From Tateyamaria omphalii (GTDB lineage Bacteria > Pseudomonadota > Alphaproteobacteria > Rhodobacterales > Rhodobacteraceae): a stretch of DNA of 64,000 nucleotides. Location: contig NZ_BMWT01000004.1 in NCBI RefSeq assembly GCF_014651375.1, forward strand, positions 310,001 to 374,000. Direction: 5' to 3'. A program made the translations under genes and the position numbers. Numbering within the stretch: position 1 is the stretch's first letter; each line of letters begins with the position of its first letter. This document shows positions 27,985 through 37,801 of the stretch, in pieces. The notes under the pieces are model-generated. The model did not search any database. It saw only the letters and a program-made list of their open reading frames with translations, and was not told where the DNA came from.

Positions 27985-29199
27985 CTAGTCGGTATTTTGT
28001 TGCGAATTTTTGGGCTTTAATGTTGCAAGCACGGCTTTTGTGTCCTGCCCGAACCGGGGCGGGGGGCGTCTGTAAGTCACCGGCGTCGCCGAAAACTTGA
28101 GCGGATTCGCCAGAAGACGTACGTGTCCGTCTTCCACATCGCGTCTGTCGACCTGCACCACCGTACCGCGCGCCTCTGCCTGATCGGAGTTCAACGCTTC
28201 GGAGACATCATGGATCGGTCCACCAGGGACTTTGACAGCGTGCATTTTTGTCAGAAGGTCGTCTTTTGTCATCTTTGCCAGAATTGGGGTGAGTGATGCG
28301 GTTAAACTAACTCGGTTCTCAATGCGGCTTAGGTTGGTCGTGTAGCGCTGGTCGCGACCCAAACCGGGCGCTCCGATTGCATCGCAGAAACGCGCAAATT
28401 GCGCATCGTTGCCAACTGCCACCAATACATGTCCGTCCGATGTCGCGAACGCATCGTATGGAACGATATTCGGGTGTGCGTTGCCGCGCCTTTCGGGCAC
28501 CTGACCGGACACAAGGTAGTTGCATCCTTCGTTGATCAACCACGCCATCTGTGCGTCAACGAGGCTGAGATCGATGTGTTGACCCTCGCCTGTTTGGTCA
28601 CGATGCCTGAGTGCTGCCAGAATGCCGATGGTGGCGTACATGCCGCACATAACGTCAGCGATGCCAACGCCAACTTTCGTTGGCGTGCCGTCCGGATCGC
28701 CAGTCAGCGACATGATCCCGCCGTAACCCTGTGCCATTAGATCGTAGCCGGGTTTGTCACGGTTTGGGCCGGTCTGGCCAAACCCGGAGATAGAGCAGTA
28801 GACAAGCCCTGGATGGGCATTGAGCAGCGTATTGTGGTCCAGGCCGTACTTGACCAATCCGTCAGGCTTGTAATTCTCGATCACGACGTCGGCGCGTGCG
28901 GCGAGTTGGCGAACGATGTCCTGTCCCTCGTCGGTTGAAAGGTCGACGGCCACCGATTGCTTGTTGCGGTTCGCGGACATGAAATAAGATGACAGATCAG
29001 TGGGTTGCCCGTCAACGCCGCGGGCATAGTTGGGGCCCCATCCTCGCGTGTCATCGCCGCCGGTCTTCGGGTTCTCGATTTTGATGACGGTGGCGCCCAA
29101 ATCACCCAGCATCTGTGTTGCGGTCGGTCCGGCAAGGATGCGCGACAGGTCCAGAACGAACAGGCCGTCCAGTGCGCCCTGTGTCTCAGATGCGGCCAT
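27985..29199 (-). CDS. Class III (CaiB/BaiF) CoA-transferase
   Basis: A 404-residue family III CoA-transferase: the N-terminal LFVLDLSRILAGPTATQMLGDLGATVIKIE, ANRNKQSVAVDL and the catalytic-Asp region KPGYDLMAQGYGGIMSLTG match formyl-CoA transferase and CaiB relatives. It moves CoA between carboxylates through an aspartyl anhydride. The start is set at ATG 29199, with GGGGAG six bases upstream; it overlaps the end of the ThDP-enzyme gene by 14 bases. Pairing with a ThDP enzyme recalls frc-oxc of oxalate breakdown, but the partner here is not clearly an oxalyl-CoA decarboxylase. Confidence 0.88.
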   Translation of the reverse strand: MAASETQGALDGLFVLDLSRILAGPTATQMLGDLGATVIKIENPKTGGDDTRGWGPNYARGVDGQPTDLSSYFMSANRNKQSVAVDLSTDEGQDIVRQLAARADVVIENYKPDGLVKYGLDHNTLLNAHPGLVYCSISGFGQTGPNRDKPGYDLMAQGYGGIMSLTGDPDGTPTKVGVGIADVMCGMYATIGILAALRHRDQTGEGQHIDLSLVDAQMAWLINEGCNYLVSGQVPERRGNAHPNIVPYDAFATSDGHVLVAVGNDAQFARFCDAIGAPGLGRDQRYTTNLSRIENRVSLTASLTPILAKMTKDDLLTKMHAVKVPGGPIHDVSEALNSDQAEARGTVVQVDRRDVEDGHVRLLANPLKFSATPVTYRRPPPRFGQDTKAVLATLKPKNSQQNTD

Positions 29200-30841
29200 C
29201 ATATGCTCCCCGATCAATCACAGCGGCGATCACGGTGAACGTATCGGCCGATTGCGCGGCGGCAAGGGCGTCTTTCAACTCGGCCCGTGACGTGACCGTA
29301 TGGCCGACGCCACCAAAGGCGCGGCCCATGGCCGCAAAGTCGTGCTTGGCAAAGTCGACGCCTGCATTGGTGAGCTGTCTCTGCCGTTGTTTCAATTCGA
29401 TCAGGGCCAGCGATGCATCAACAAAAACAACGAAAACGGTCTTGAGGCCAAGTTCTGCTGCCGTGGACAATTCGCCAGCCACCATCAGGAAGCCCGCGTC
29501 CCCGGAGAAACTAACCACTGTGCGGTTGGGGTCGGCAACTTGCGCGCCCATTGCCAATGGAATTGCACAACCCATGGTGCACAGCGCGGATGACTGCATA
29601 AGCCCTCTCGGCTCGTAGCATTCCCACATCTGACTGAGCAGAATGCGATGTGCTCCGCTGTCTGCGGTGGCGAGCGCATTGCGGGGCAATTCAGCACGGC
29701 ATGTGTCAATTACCGCCGCGGGTCCCCAATCATCGTTGCTAGGGAAAGCGTCGGCCAAAGCAGACTTGGCAGCCGCAACCTCTCCATTTGTCCATGTAGC
29801 ACGGGGCGTCACGCCGTCCGCCATTGCTGCCAGCGTGACGGCGCAGTCACCGATCACATTGGTTGTCGCTTGGTGCATGTAGTGGTGGTTCGGTTCGGCC
29901 GTGATGTCGATCATGGTTTGGATGCCGGGGAAATAGAAATCCCGCCAACCTGTGCGCATTTCGATTGGATCATAGCCCAGGCCGATGATCAGATCGGCGC
30001 TTTGGACCAACGGCAACAGAACTTTGTCAGCCTTGGGTGACAGTCCCGCGCCACCCAAAGCCAGCTGGTGATCTTCCGGTAGCAACCCCTTGGCTTTGTA
30101 CGTCGTAATAACGGGCACGTTGTAGGTTTCAACAAACTGCCGCAGCGCATCCGACATGTCTTGTCGCCGTGTGTCAAAGCCCTGATTCAACGCATCGACA
30201 CCAGCGATCAGGATTGGACGTTCTGCATTCGCCAAGGCCGCTCGCATGCCTGAAAGTGTTTGTGCCGCTGGCACAACCGGTTCTGCAAGGGACCTGCGTA
30301 TTGGAAGCTCCGGCCTTACGGGAGTCACGGCTACGGTGATTGGCACATCGATGTGAACGGGGCCGGGTCGTCCCTCCTGCGCGATGCTAACAGCCTTGTC
30401 TGCAATGACGTGCGCGGCGCCGGTATTTAGCGTAAAGGTCGCCTTGGTGATTGGACGGAACACTTGCGTCTGGTCTAGCACTTGGTGCGTGTAGGTCTGT
30501 GCTTCGTCCGCATCGACACAACCGGCCAGCACAATCAGTGGCACGCGATCTTGATGGGCATTGGCCACAGCATTCACGCCATTCAATGCTCCAGGACCAA
30601 CCGTAGCCACCAGAATGCCGGGCGCACCGGTGCGGTGCCATGCTCCTTCAGCCATGAAGGCAGCCGCGTTTTCGTGTTTGCACAAGATAAAGCGAATGCC
30701 CGCCCGCTCAAGCGCGTCTACGATGGTCAGAACCTCGCCGCCGGGCATACCAAAGGCGAAACGACACCCTGCATCAAAGAGCCGTGCCGCCAGAACATCG
30801 GCAGCGCGCGGTGGTGTTGGGGGCGGGGGCAAGTCTTGCAT
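29186..30841 (-). CDS. Thiamine diphosphate-dependent enzyme, acetolactate-synthase-like
   Basis: About 551 residues from ATG 30841 (MQDLPPPPT). The catalytic Glu lies in LCKHENAAAFMAEG, and the ThDP motif begins at FSGDAGFLMVAGELSTA; the motif ends in FVDAS, so the usual NN is VD here. Large-subunit acetolactate synthases, sulfoacetaldehyde acetyltransferases and oxalyl-CoA decarboxylases all share this fold. Neither an ilvH-like regulatory subunit nor other branched-chain genes are nearby, so a catabolic role with the adjacent CoA-transferase is more likely than valine synthesis. The substrate is not assigned. Confidence 0.8.
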   Translation of the reverse strand: MQDLPPPPTPPRAADVLAARLFDAGCRFAFGMPGGEVLTIVDALERAGIRFILCKHENAAAFMAEGAWHRTGAPGILVATVGPGALNGVNAVANAHQDRVPLIVLAGCVDADEAQTYTHQVLDQTQVFRPITKATFTLNTGAAHVIADKAVSIAQEGRPGPVHIDVPITVAVTPVRPELPIRRSLAEPVVPAAQTLSGMRAALANAERPILIAGVDALNQGFDTRRQDMSDALRQFVETYNVPVITTYKAKGLLPEDHQLALGGAGLSPKADKVLLPLVQSADLIIGLGYDPIEMRTGWRDFYFPGIQTMIDITAEPNHHYMHQATTNVIGDCAVTLAAMADGVTPRATWTNGEVAAAKSALADAFPSNDDWGPAAVIDTCRAELPRNALATADSGAHRILLSQMWECYEPRGLMQSSALCTMGCAIPLAMGAQVADPNRTVVSFSGDAGFLMVAGELSTAAELGLKTVFVVFVDASLALIELKQRQRQLTNAGVDFAKHDFAAMGRAFGGVGHTVTSRAELKDALAAAQSADTFTVIAAVIDRGAYDGRI

Positions 30842-30934
30842 CGCTGGTCTTTCACTTTTTTGCACCGCGCCTTCCTGTCATGGTCATCCCTGACGCACAA
30901 CTCACACCTGCGCTGGATTTGTTTCACCAAAGGC

Positions 30935-30965
30935 TTGACCTTCCAGTGACTGGAAGCCCTATGTG
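30935..30965 (+). promoter_or_regulatory. CueR-type promoter/operator of copA
   Basis: TTGACC (-35, 30935-30940) and TATGTG (-10, 30960-30965) are separated by 19 bp, the overlong spacer typical of MerR-family promoters. The spacer holds a perfect palindrome CTTCCAGT-G-ACTGGAAG (30940-30956), close to the known CueR box. Transcription should start around 30971-30973, on the copA ATG at 30972. Confidence 0.9.
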
Positions 30966-30971
30966 CAACAC

Positions 30972-33365
30972 ATGACGGAAGGGACACTAACCTTAAAGTT
31001 GGAAGGATTGCACTGCGCTTCTTGCGTTGGACGGGCCGAGGCGGCCTTAGCCGCACTGCCAGGTGCGCATGACGTGCGGGTGAATCTTGCAGATCACAGT
31101 GCACGGGTTGCTGGGGTCGATGTGGTTAATGCGATGCAGGCGCTGGATGGCGCTGGCTATCCGCCTACCGTCAGGCATACCGTCTTGCACATCCCATCCA
31201 TGTCTTGTGCATCCTGCGTTAGGCGTATCGAAACGGCAGCGGGCGCCACGCCCGGCGTCATCAAAGCCGAAGCACGTTTGCCAACCCGCACCCTTGTTGT
31301 TGACACGCTTGGTTCCGACTCTGATCTGCGAACCGCTTTGAAAGACGCCGGATATCGAGCCGAGCCATCCAACCACAGTGCACAAGAAAGAAACGAAACT
31401 GAGCGTATCTTCCGCCGTTTCCTCGTCGCAGCTGCGATGACACTGCCCGTGTTCGTTATCGAGATGGGCGGCCACATGTATCCGCCCTTGCATCATTGGG
31501 TGGCTAGAACGATTGGCACCGCCAACAGCCATCTGTTTCAGCTTGTTCTGACTGCAGTTGTACTGGCGGGGCCAGGGGCTGGTTTCTTTCGTCGTGGACT
31601 GCCCAATCTTTTCAAGGCACGCCCAGACATGGATGCGCTAGTGGCACTCGGGGCAGGGGCAGCGTTTGCGTTTTCGGCATTTTCTGTCCTTGCCCCCGGC
31701 ATCTTGCCCCCTGCAGGCGTTTATTTCGAAGCTGCCGCGGTGATTGTCACTTTGATCCTCATGGGGCGCTGGCTCGAGGCGCGTGCGAAAGGGCGCACCG
31801 GTGACGCCGTCCGGCGCTTGTTGGGGTTGCGCCCGGATACAGCCGAGCGGCTGGCGGATGATGGCGAGGCCGAGACCGTGCCGCTGGCGTCGGTACATAC
31901 CGGTGATGTGTTGCGTGTCCGTTCCGGTGGGCGGATCCCGGTGGATGGCATCGTCGTCGATGGGTACAGCCATGTTGATGAAAGCATGTTGACGGGTGAA
32001 CCTGTGCCGGTCCTCAGGCGAGAGGGCGACGTGGTCACTGGTGGGACGCTGACAACCACAGGAACCATCGCGTTGCGCGCCACGCATGTGGGCGAGGATA
32101 CGGTACTTGCTCGTATTACGGCTCTAACCCGTGAAGCGCAGGCCGCGCGTCTGCCGGTCGAGGCATTGGTCAATCGGATCACGGCGTGGTTCGTGCCTGC
32201 TGTCCTTGCAATAGCATTGGGGACATTTGTGCTCTGGTGGGCTTTCGCCGGATTGACCCCTGCCGTGGTTTCCGCTGTCTCGGTGCTGATCATTGCGTGT
32301 CCCTGCGCAATGGGCTTGGCAACGCCAATGTCCGTCATGGTAGGCACCGGGCGTGCAGCTGAGTTGGGCGTGCTATTCCACAAGGGCGATGCATTGCAGC
32401 GTGTGCAAGATGTGCAGGTCGTCGCCTTCGACAAGACGGGAACTCTGACCATGGGCGCACCGCAGCTACATGAGATTGCCGTGGCAGACGCTGCAGAACA
32501 GGCGTTTGCTCTGCGGATGGCGGCGGGTGTCGAAAGCCTGTCCGAGCATCCAATCGCCCGCGCAATCGTTGATCATGTTGCGAATGCGCCAACCGATGTC
32601 TCCGGCTTCCAAGCAGCGCTCGGGGCAGGCGCATCTGCATCTGTCGAAGGGCACAAGGTGGTTGTTGGCAACCTCGATATGTTATCGCAGGCTGGCGTGA
32701 AGGCGGATGCAGACTTGAGCGAAGCTGCGTCGGTATGGGCCGCAACAGGCGCGACAGTTGTGCATGTCGCGATTGATGGCCGCCACATGGGATCATTGGC
32801 AATTCGCGACACGATACGCAGCGGTTCGGCAAAAGCTATTGCCGTTTTGAAGGCGCAGGGCAGGTCGGTGGCCATGATATCCGGTGACGCGGTTGCCGCA
32901 GCAAAACACACTGCTGAGGCACTAGGGATTGATACTGTCATCGCAGGCGTAAAACCGGACCAAAAGGTTGATGCGATCCGCAAGCTGCGTGCGGACAAAG
33001 GTGCAGTTGCGTTTGTCGGGGATGGTATCAACGATGCCCCGGCCCTTGCTGCTGCCGATGTTGGGCTGGCTGTAAATGGCGCCACCGACGCTGCCATCGA
33101 AGCGGCTGATGTCGTCCTCATGTCCGCACAACCCGCCGCCGTCCTCCGCGCTATGCGCATCAGCCGCGCCACGCTGCGCAACATCTGGCAGAACCTGGCC
33201 TGGGCTTTTGTTTACAACACGGCCCTGATCCCGGTGGCTGCTGGCATTCTTGTGCCCTTTGGTGGTCCGCAACTTTCGCCTGCATTGGCGGCTCTGGCCA
33301 TGGCGCTGTCGTCCGTTTTTGTCGTTACGAATGCATTGCGCCTGCACACGGAGGGAACCGCATGA
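30972..33365 (+). CDS. copA: Copper-exporting P-type ATPase
   Basis: A P1B-1 ATPase that pumps Cu(I) from the cytosol. About 797 residues. Two N-terminal metal-binding domains each carry CASC (HCASCVGR and SCASCVRR). The ion-path motif CPCAMG has Cys443 and Cys445, the phosphorylated Asp487 is in DKTGTLTMG, the nucleotide-binding HP is in [10 protein letters not shown], and the hinge is [16 protein letters not shown]. The ATG at 30972 is favoured because the upstream GTG at 30963 lies inside the -10 box; the message is then leaderless or nearly so. The stop overlaps cueR (ATGA). Confidence 0.96.
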   Translation: MTEGTLTLKLEGLHCASCVGRAEAALAALPGAHDVRVNLADHSARVAGVDVVNAMQALDGAGYPPTVRHTVLHIPSMSCASCVRRIETAAGATPGVIKAEARLPTRTLVVDTLGSDSDLRTALKDAGYRAEPSNHSAQERNETERIFRRFLVAAAMTLPVFVIEMGGHMYPPLHHWVARTIGTANSHLFQLVLTAVVLAGPGAGFFRRGLPNLFKARPDMDALVALGAGAAFAFSAFSVLAPGILPPAGVYFEAAAVIVTLILMGRWLEARAKGRTGDAVRRLLGLRPDTAERLADDGEAETVPLASVHTGDVLRVRSGGRIPVDGIVVDGYSHVDESMLTGEPVPVLRREGDVVTGGTLTTTGTIALRATHVGEDTVLARITALTREAQAARLPVEALVNRITAWFVPAVLAIALGTFVLWWAFAGLTPAVVSAVSVLIIACPCAMGLATPMSVMVGTGRAAELGVLFHKGDALQRVQDVQVVAFDKTGTLTMGAPQLHEIAVADAAEQAFALRMAAGVESLSEHPIARAIVDHVANAPTDVSGFQAALGAGASASVEGHKVVVGNLDMLSQAGVKADADLSEAASVWAATGATVVHVAIDGRHMGSLAIRDTIRSGSAKAIAVLKAQGRSVAMISGDAVAAAKHTAEALGIDTVIAGVKPDQKVDAIRKLRADKGAVAFVGDGINDAPALAAADVGLAVNGATDAAIEAADVVLMSAQPAAVLRAMRISRATLRNIWQNLAWAFVYNTALIPVAAGILVPFGGPQLSPALAALAMALSSVFVVTNALRLHTEGTA

Positions 33366-33751
33366 ACATCTCGGAAGCTGCAGACATCACCGCACTGCCG
33401 GCCAAAACCATTCGCTACTACGAAGAGATTGGGCTTATTACTCCTGGGCGTAGCGCGAATGGTTATCGCAGCTTCACGAATACCCATATCCATCAACTGA
33501 CGTTTTTGGCTCGAGCGCGTGCGCTTGGTTTTTCGGTCGAGGATTGCCGTTCCCTGTTGGCGTTGTGGGAGGATCGGGACCGAGCCAGCGCCGATGTACG
33601 CAACATCGCTGCGACACACCTCGGCGCTATTGAAGCCAAGATCGCCGACCTGTCAGCTATGCGTGATACGCTGAGCCACCTGGTCAACACATGTGCTGGC
33701 GACAACAGACCGGACTGCCCGATTTTGAACAGCCTGTCTTCTTCTGACTGA
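33362..33751 (+). CDS. cueR: Cu(I)-responsive MerR-family activator
   Basis: A 129-residue MerR regulator. The helix-turn-helix is [24 protein letters not shown], a dimerising helix follows, and the metal loop has Cys111 and Cys119 spaced C-x7-C ([13 protein letters not shown]), the CueR arrangement for a single Cu(I). The ATG overlaps the copA stop, so activator and pump are made together under the same promoter. It should bind the palindrome before copA and switch it on with copper. Confidence 0.94.
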   Translation: MNISEAADITALPAKTIRYYEEIGLITPGRSANGYRSFTNTHIHQLTFLARARALGFSVEDCRSLLALWEDRDRASADVRNIAATHLGAIEAKIADLSAMRDTLSHLVNTCAGDNRPDCPILNSLSSSD

Positions 33752-33776
33752 AAATACCATGGGGAGGCCGTAGGCC

Positions 33777-33791
33777 GGGGGCAAAGCCCCC
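33777..33791 (+). terminator. Hairpin after copA-cueR
   Basis: GGGGGC-AAA-GCCCCC, a six-base-pair GC stem with a three-base loop, 25 bases after the cueR stop. Only two T residues follow, so it is a weak intrinsic terminator or a stability hairpin lying between the convergent cueR and gcrA genes. Confidence 0.5.
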
Positions 33792-33825
33792 TTGAAAATG
33801 ATGCCGCCGTCAGGCGACCACAGGA

Positions 33826-34395
33826 TCAGCGGCGGCGATCCCTACGTGATGACATCGGCTGGAACGCAACACCTACATGCGCTTCGCAATAGGGTTTGCC
33901 CTGTTGCACAGGCAGGCCGCAAAACCAGAAATTGTCCGTGGCCGGATCACCCACCGGCCATTTGCAGGTCCGTTCGGTCAGTTCCATCAGGCTGATCTTC
34001 TTGGCCTTCTTTTCGACTTCGTTGACCTTGGCCAATGCTTCCGGGCTGATCTCGTTGGCCGAGGGCTGCGGGGGCAGGGGCTGCCCTGCTGGAATGATCT
34101 GCTTGCGTGCAGGCAGGCTGGTTTTTGTCTCGACCGGTTTGACGGCTGGTTCCGTCTTGGGTTGAACCTTTGGTTCAGCCTTGGCCTTGGGGGCTGGTTT
34201 CGGTTTGGCTTCTGCCTTGGCTGTGCTTGTGCTCGAACCACCGCCACCAGCACGGTTCGAAAGACCGAGGCGATGCACCTTGCCGATCACCGCGTTGCGG
34301 GTGACGCCACCAAGTTCCTTGGCGATCTGGCTGGCCGATTGGCCCTCGCCCCACATTTTTTTCAGCAGTTCAACGCGTTCGTCGGTCCAGGACAT
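33826..34395 (-). CDS. gcrA: Cell-cycle regulator GcrA
   Basis: About 189 residues. The N-terminal DNA-binding domain MSWTDERVELLKKMWGEGQS with ASQIAKELGGVTRNAVIGKVHRLGLSNR is the GcrA signature; the middle is a long, low-complexity Ala/Lys/Pro linker; and the C-terminal sigma70-interaction domain (ERTCKWPVGDP, FWFCGLPVQQGKPYCEAH) is complete. GcrA works with RNA polymerase sigma70 at methylated GANTC sites in alphaproteobacteria. Start at ATG 34395, with the neighbour's terminator just upstream. Confidence 0.95.
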   Translation of the reverse strand: MSWTDERVELLKKMWGEGQSASQIAKELGGVTRNAVIGKVHRLGLSNRAGGGGSSTSTAKAEAKPKPAPKAKAEPKVQPKTEPAVKPVETKTSLPARKQIIPAGQPLPPQPSANEISPEALAKVNEVEKKAKKISLMELTERTCKWPVGDPATDNFWFCGLPVQQGKPYCEAHVGVAFQPMSSRRDRRR

Positions 34396-34413
34396 CAGCA
34401 GGCTTTCCGATTT

Positions 34414-34438
34414 AAAAAGCGGCCTCACGTGGGGCCGC
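34414..34438 (-). terminator. Intrinsic terminator of the EamA transporter gene
   Basis: On the minus strand, GCGGCC (34438-34433) pairs with GGCCGC (34424-34419), followed by TTTTT (34418-34414). It lies 52 bases after the stop of the transporter gene at 34490 and 19 bases before the gcrA start, insulating the two genes. Confidence 0.88.
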
Positions 34439-34489
34439 CTTGTGTCTCAGTTCAGTGTCAGCGCCCTATAGTAGTCACACAGCCCAAAG

Positions 34490-35395
34490 TTACAAGGGAT
34501 CACCTTGGGCTTTGGGTTTCGCGTGCAACCCTTCCCGCCAAGCCAGAAGTAGCGCCCCCGCGATGATAACTCCAGCGCCAAGGATCGTGACTGCATCGGG
34601 GATAACGCGATAGAAGATGATGTCGTACCCCGCGGCAAAGATCAGGGTGGCATAGCTGAACGGCGCGACAAAGCTGGCATCGGCCCGTGCCATTGCATTC
34701 ACAAAACATGCCTGAGCTGACGCCATTGAACATCCGACACCAGCCATAAGTGCCCATTGATGGTTCGAAGGTGATTGCCAAACAAAGGACACCGCCACGC
34801 CTGCAATGCAAAGACCGAGCGCGTTGTTGGCCAGCAGAATCGAAAATGGCCCTTCACGGCCGGTCAGTTTCTTAATGAAGCTCAGCTCGAAACCCAGGGC
34901 GAGAGCGGCCCCAAGAGCCAGAAGCGCGGCCGGTTGAAAGCTTTCCGGTGTTGGTCGCAGCAGGATCATGGCGCCTAAAAAGGCAATCAAAGCAGCCAGC
35001 CAGCGCCACTTTCCCACCCGCTCGCCCAGCAATGGGATGGCCAAAATCATGCCGAAGACCGGGTTCAGAAACGAAATTGCAGTGGCGTCGGCCAGCGGAA
35101 TGTATGCAACAGATGCAAACATCAGTGTAACACCTGCCCAGCCGCATGTTGTTCGGGCCAGATGGAACCCAAGATGGGGTCGCTGCAGTTCCGGTTTCAG
35201 AGCCAGTGCCGCCATGCCAAGGACGATAAACGCAAAAAGAAACCTGCCAAAGCTGATCTGGAAGGGATGCAGTGGTTCACCAAACTGGTCGGTCCCCAGT
35301 GCCTTCGCAAACAAGGTCGAGGCCGCGATAAAGGCACAAGCCACGATGATCAGCAGTGCGGCAAAAACGGGGTTCTCGGCTTTGGGCTTGTACAT
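34490..35395 (-). CDS. EamA/DMT-family transporter
   Basis: A 301-residue ten-helix membrane protein with two EamA repeats, the first beginning FAALLIIVACAFIAASTLFAKA and the second near ALGAALALGFELSFIKKLTG. Such proteins mostly export amino acids or other small metabolites. It stands alone with its own terminator. The 248 bp before it separate it from divergent argD and presumably hold both promoters. Confidence 0.85.
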   Translation of the reverse strand: MYKPKAENPVFAALLIIVACAFIAASTLFAKALGTDQFGEPLHPFQISFGRFLFAFIVLGMAALALKPELQRPHLGFHLARTTCGWAGVTLMFASVAYIPLADATAISFLNPVFGMILAIPLLGERVGKWRWLAALIAFLGAMILLRPTPESFQPAALLALGAALALGFELSFIKKLTGREGPFSILLANNALGLCIAGVAVSFVWQSPSNHQWALMAGVGCSMASAQACFVNAMARADASFVAPFSYATLIFAAGYDIIFYRVIPDAVTILGAGVIIAGALLLAWREGLHAKPKAQGDPL

Positions 35396-35643
35396 GTCGC
35401 GTCCCTGCGTCCGTGTGCCGCCAAGTGCAAGTGTATTTTTACTGGTAAAGGCGTCGCAACTGACCTAAACGGTCCGCATGATCACATTCGCACATCTCCG
35501 ACGAGCCTTGCGACGCAGCTGACCGCTGCGCCTGATCCCGATGTGCCGCGATGGCACGCTTTTCCTCAAATCTGTTGACCCTGCCTCATGCCTCATGCAC
35601 CAACGTGCTTTGATGTATTGGCCTTCCAAAAAGGATGATCCGC

Positions 35644-36816
35644 ATGATCACGTCCGTTCTGCCAACCTACAACCGTGCCCCTTTGACGTTCGTCAAAGGC
35701 GAAGGCACTTGGCTGATCGAGGCGGACGGTCGACGTTTTCTTGATCTTGGGGCTGGCATTGCCGTGAACGCCCTGGGTCACGCTCATCCCGCGCTGACGC
35801 AAGCGTTGACCGATCAGGCCGGCACGCTGTGGCACACATCCAACCTGTATCACATCCCACAGCAGCAGGCGCTGGCCGACAAGTTGGTCGCCGCGACCTT
35901 TGCCGACACCGTCTTCTTTACCAATTCCGGAACTGAGGCGTGCGAACTGGCCGTAAAGATGGCGCGCAAATACTGGTATGACAAAGGGCATCCGGAAAAG
36001 GTGGACATCATCACATTCTCCGGTAGCTTCCATGGCCGCTCCTCCGCAGGCATCGCCGCCTCCGGGTCCGAGAAGATGACAAAAGGTTTTGGTCCCCTGC
36101 TGCCTGGCTTCACCCATCTGGCATTTGGCGATCATGATGCGATTGAGCCTGCCATCACAGAAACGACTGCCGCTATCCTGGTCGAACCCGTGCAGGGCGA
36201 GGGCGGCATCATCCCAATACCTGACCAATGCCTCAAGGGGCTACGCGACCTTTGCGACGAAAAAGGTATCCTCCTGATCCTAGACGAGGTGCAGTGCGGT
36301 GTGGGTCGCACCGGTAAACTCTTTGCCCATGAATGGGCTGGAATTGAGCCCGACATCATGATGGTGGCCAAAGGCATCGGCGGTGGATTCCCACTTGGTG
36401 CCGTGCTCGCCACCGAAGACGCAGCCAGCGGCATGACAGCCGGGACACACGGATCGACCTATGGCGGGAACCCACTGGGATGCGCTGTGGGGTGCGCGGT
36501 GTTGGACATCGTTGCGGATCCCAAATTTCTGGATGATGTGAATCGCAAAGCGGGCCTTCTGCGCCAAAAACTGGAAGGCTTGGTCGCGGCGCATCCCGAT
36601 GTGTTCGAGCTGGTGCGTGGATCAGGGCTCATGCTCGGCATCAAGTGCAAGGTTCCATGCGGGGACGTCGTTGCTGCCGGCTACGAAAAAGAAGTTATTA
36701 CAGTGCCCGCAGCAGACAACACCATCCGCCTTCTGCCGCCCTTGACCATAACTGATGAAGAACTTGCCACTGCTGTTGAACGCCTTGATGCAGCAGCACA
36801 AACGGTCGCGGCCTGA
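35644..36816 (+). CDS. argD: Acetylornithine aminotransferase
   Basis: PLP-dependent class III aminotransferase of arginine synthesis (also able to act on succinyldiaminopimelate in many bacteria). From ATG 35644 it has 390 residues; the ATG at 35635 is too close to AAGGA, which is properly spaced for 35644. Lys243 in [14 protein letters not shown] is the PLP lysine, [14 protein letters not shown] holds the cofactor Asp, and [17 protein letters not shown] is the phosphate-binding region. It is followed by argF, forming an argD-argF operon. Confidence 0.95.
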   Translation: MITSVLPTYNRAPLTFVKGEGTWLIEADGRRFLDLGAGIAVNALGHAHPALTQALTDQAGTLWHTSNLYHIPQQQALADKLVAATFADTVFFTNSGTEACELAVKMARKYWYDKGHPEKVDIITFSGSFHGRSSAGIAASGSEKMTKGFGPLLPGFTHLAFGDHDAIEPAITETTAAILVEPVQGEGGIIPIPDQCLKGLRDLCDEKGILLILDEVQCGVGRTGKLFAHEWAGIEPDIMMVAKGIGGGFPLGAVLATEDAASGMTAGTHGSTYGGNPLGCAVGCAVLDIVADPKFLDDVNRKAGLLRQKLEGLVAAHPDVFELVRGSGLMLGIKCKVPCGDVVAAGYEKEVITVPAADNTIRLLPPLTITDEELATAVERLDAAAQTVAA

Positions 36817-36891
36817 TCATTCCTTATCTGAATAAACCTAGAAGGTTGAGGGCCTTTGGCTCTCAACTCCTTCGATCCAAGAGACAACGAC

Positions 36892-37797
36892 ATGACCCAT
36901 TTCCTGGACATCCACACCACCAGCCAAGCAGATCTTCGGCATATCATCGACAATGCCCAAGCCATGAAAACAGCGCGTGCCGGGCGCCCCAAGGGCACCC
37001 AGGACGACGATCAGCCATTGGCGGGCCATATGGTCGCCCTGATCTTTGAAAAGCCCTCGACCCGGACGCGCGTGTCCTTTGATGTTGGTGTGCGTCAAAT
37101 GGGTGGGCAGACCATGGTGCTCTCCGGCAGTGACATGCAGCTTGGCCATGGAGAGACCATTGCTGATACTGCGCGCGTGCTGAGCCGCTATGTGGATCTG
37201 ATCATGATCCGCACCTTTGAAGAGGCCACGCTGCTTGAGATGGCGGAGTATGCCAGTGTTCCCGTGATCAATGGCCTGACCAACCGCACTCACCCTTGCC
37301 AGATCATGGCCGATGTCATGACCTTCGAAGAGCATCGCGGTCCGATCAAGGGCAAGAAGGTTGTTTGGTCTGGCGATGGCAACAATGTCTTTGCCAGCTT
37401 TGCCCACGCGGCCAAGCAGTTCGAGTTTGATCTGACCTTTACAGGGCCAGAGCCCCTGGACCCGGAAGGCGCACTGGACGGTCTTTACACGATCGAGCGC
37501 GATCCCCATTCTGCGGTGAAAGATGCTGATCTCGTTGTGACGGACACATGGGTCAGCATGCACGATCCACAATCCGCGCGTGAGAGACGTCACAATCAGT
37601 TGCGTGGATACCAGGTGAACGCGGACCTTATGGCACAAGCCAAGCCGGACAGCGTATTCATGCACTGCCTACCAGCCCACCGCGATGACGAGGCCACGTC
37701 CGAAGTGATGGATGGCCCGCATTCGGTCATTTTTGATGAGGCTGAGAACCGTATGCATGCCCAGAAGGCCATCATGCGCTGGTGTCTTGGGGTCTGA
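36892..37797 (+). CDS. argF: Ornithine carbamoyltransferase
   Basis: Makes citrulline from ornithine and carbamoyl phosphate. About 301 residues from ATG 36892 ([12 protein letters not shown]). Signatures are [14 protein letters not shown] (carbamoyl phosphate), [11 protein letters not shown] and [15 protein letters not shown] (ornithine). It is 75 bp after argD and 4 bp before the ketopantoate-reductase-like gene, so probably cotranscribed with both. Confidence 0.96.
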   Translation: MTHFLDIHTTSQADLRHIIDNAQAMKTARAGRPKGTQDDDQPLAGHMVALIFEKPSTRTRVSFDVGVRQMGGQTMVLSGSDMQLGHGETIADTARVLSRYVDLIMIRTFEEATLLEMAEYASVPVINGLTNRTHPCQIMADVMTFEEHRGPIKGKKVVWSGDGNNVFASFAHAAKQFEFDLTFTGPEPLDPEGALDGLYTIERDPHSAVKDADLVVTDTWVSMHDPQSARERRHNQLRGYQVNADLMAQAKPDSVFMHCLPAHRDDEATSEVMDGPHSVIFDEAENRMHAQKAIMRWCLGV

Positions 37798-37801
37798 TCT
37801 G

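Noticed and set aside
29186..30841. Naming the ThDP enzyme ilvB/ilvG
   Set aside because: No ilvH or other branched-chain genes adjoin it and it is coupled to a CoA-transferase.
30963..30974. GTG start for copA with a GGAAG ribosome-binding site
   Set aside because: The GTG is inside the -10 box and GGAAG is the right half of the CueR operator.
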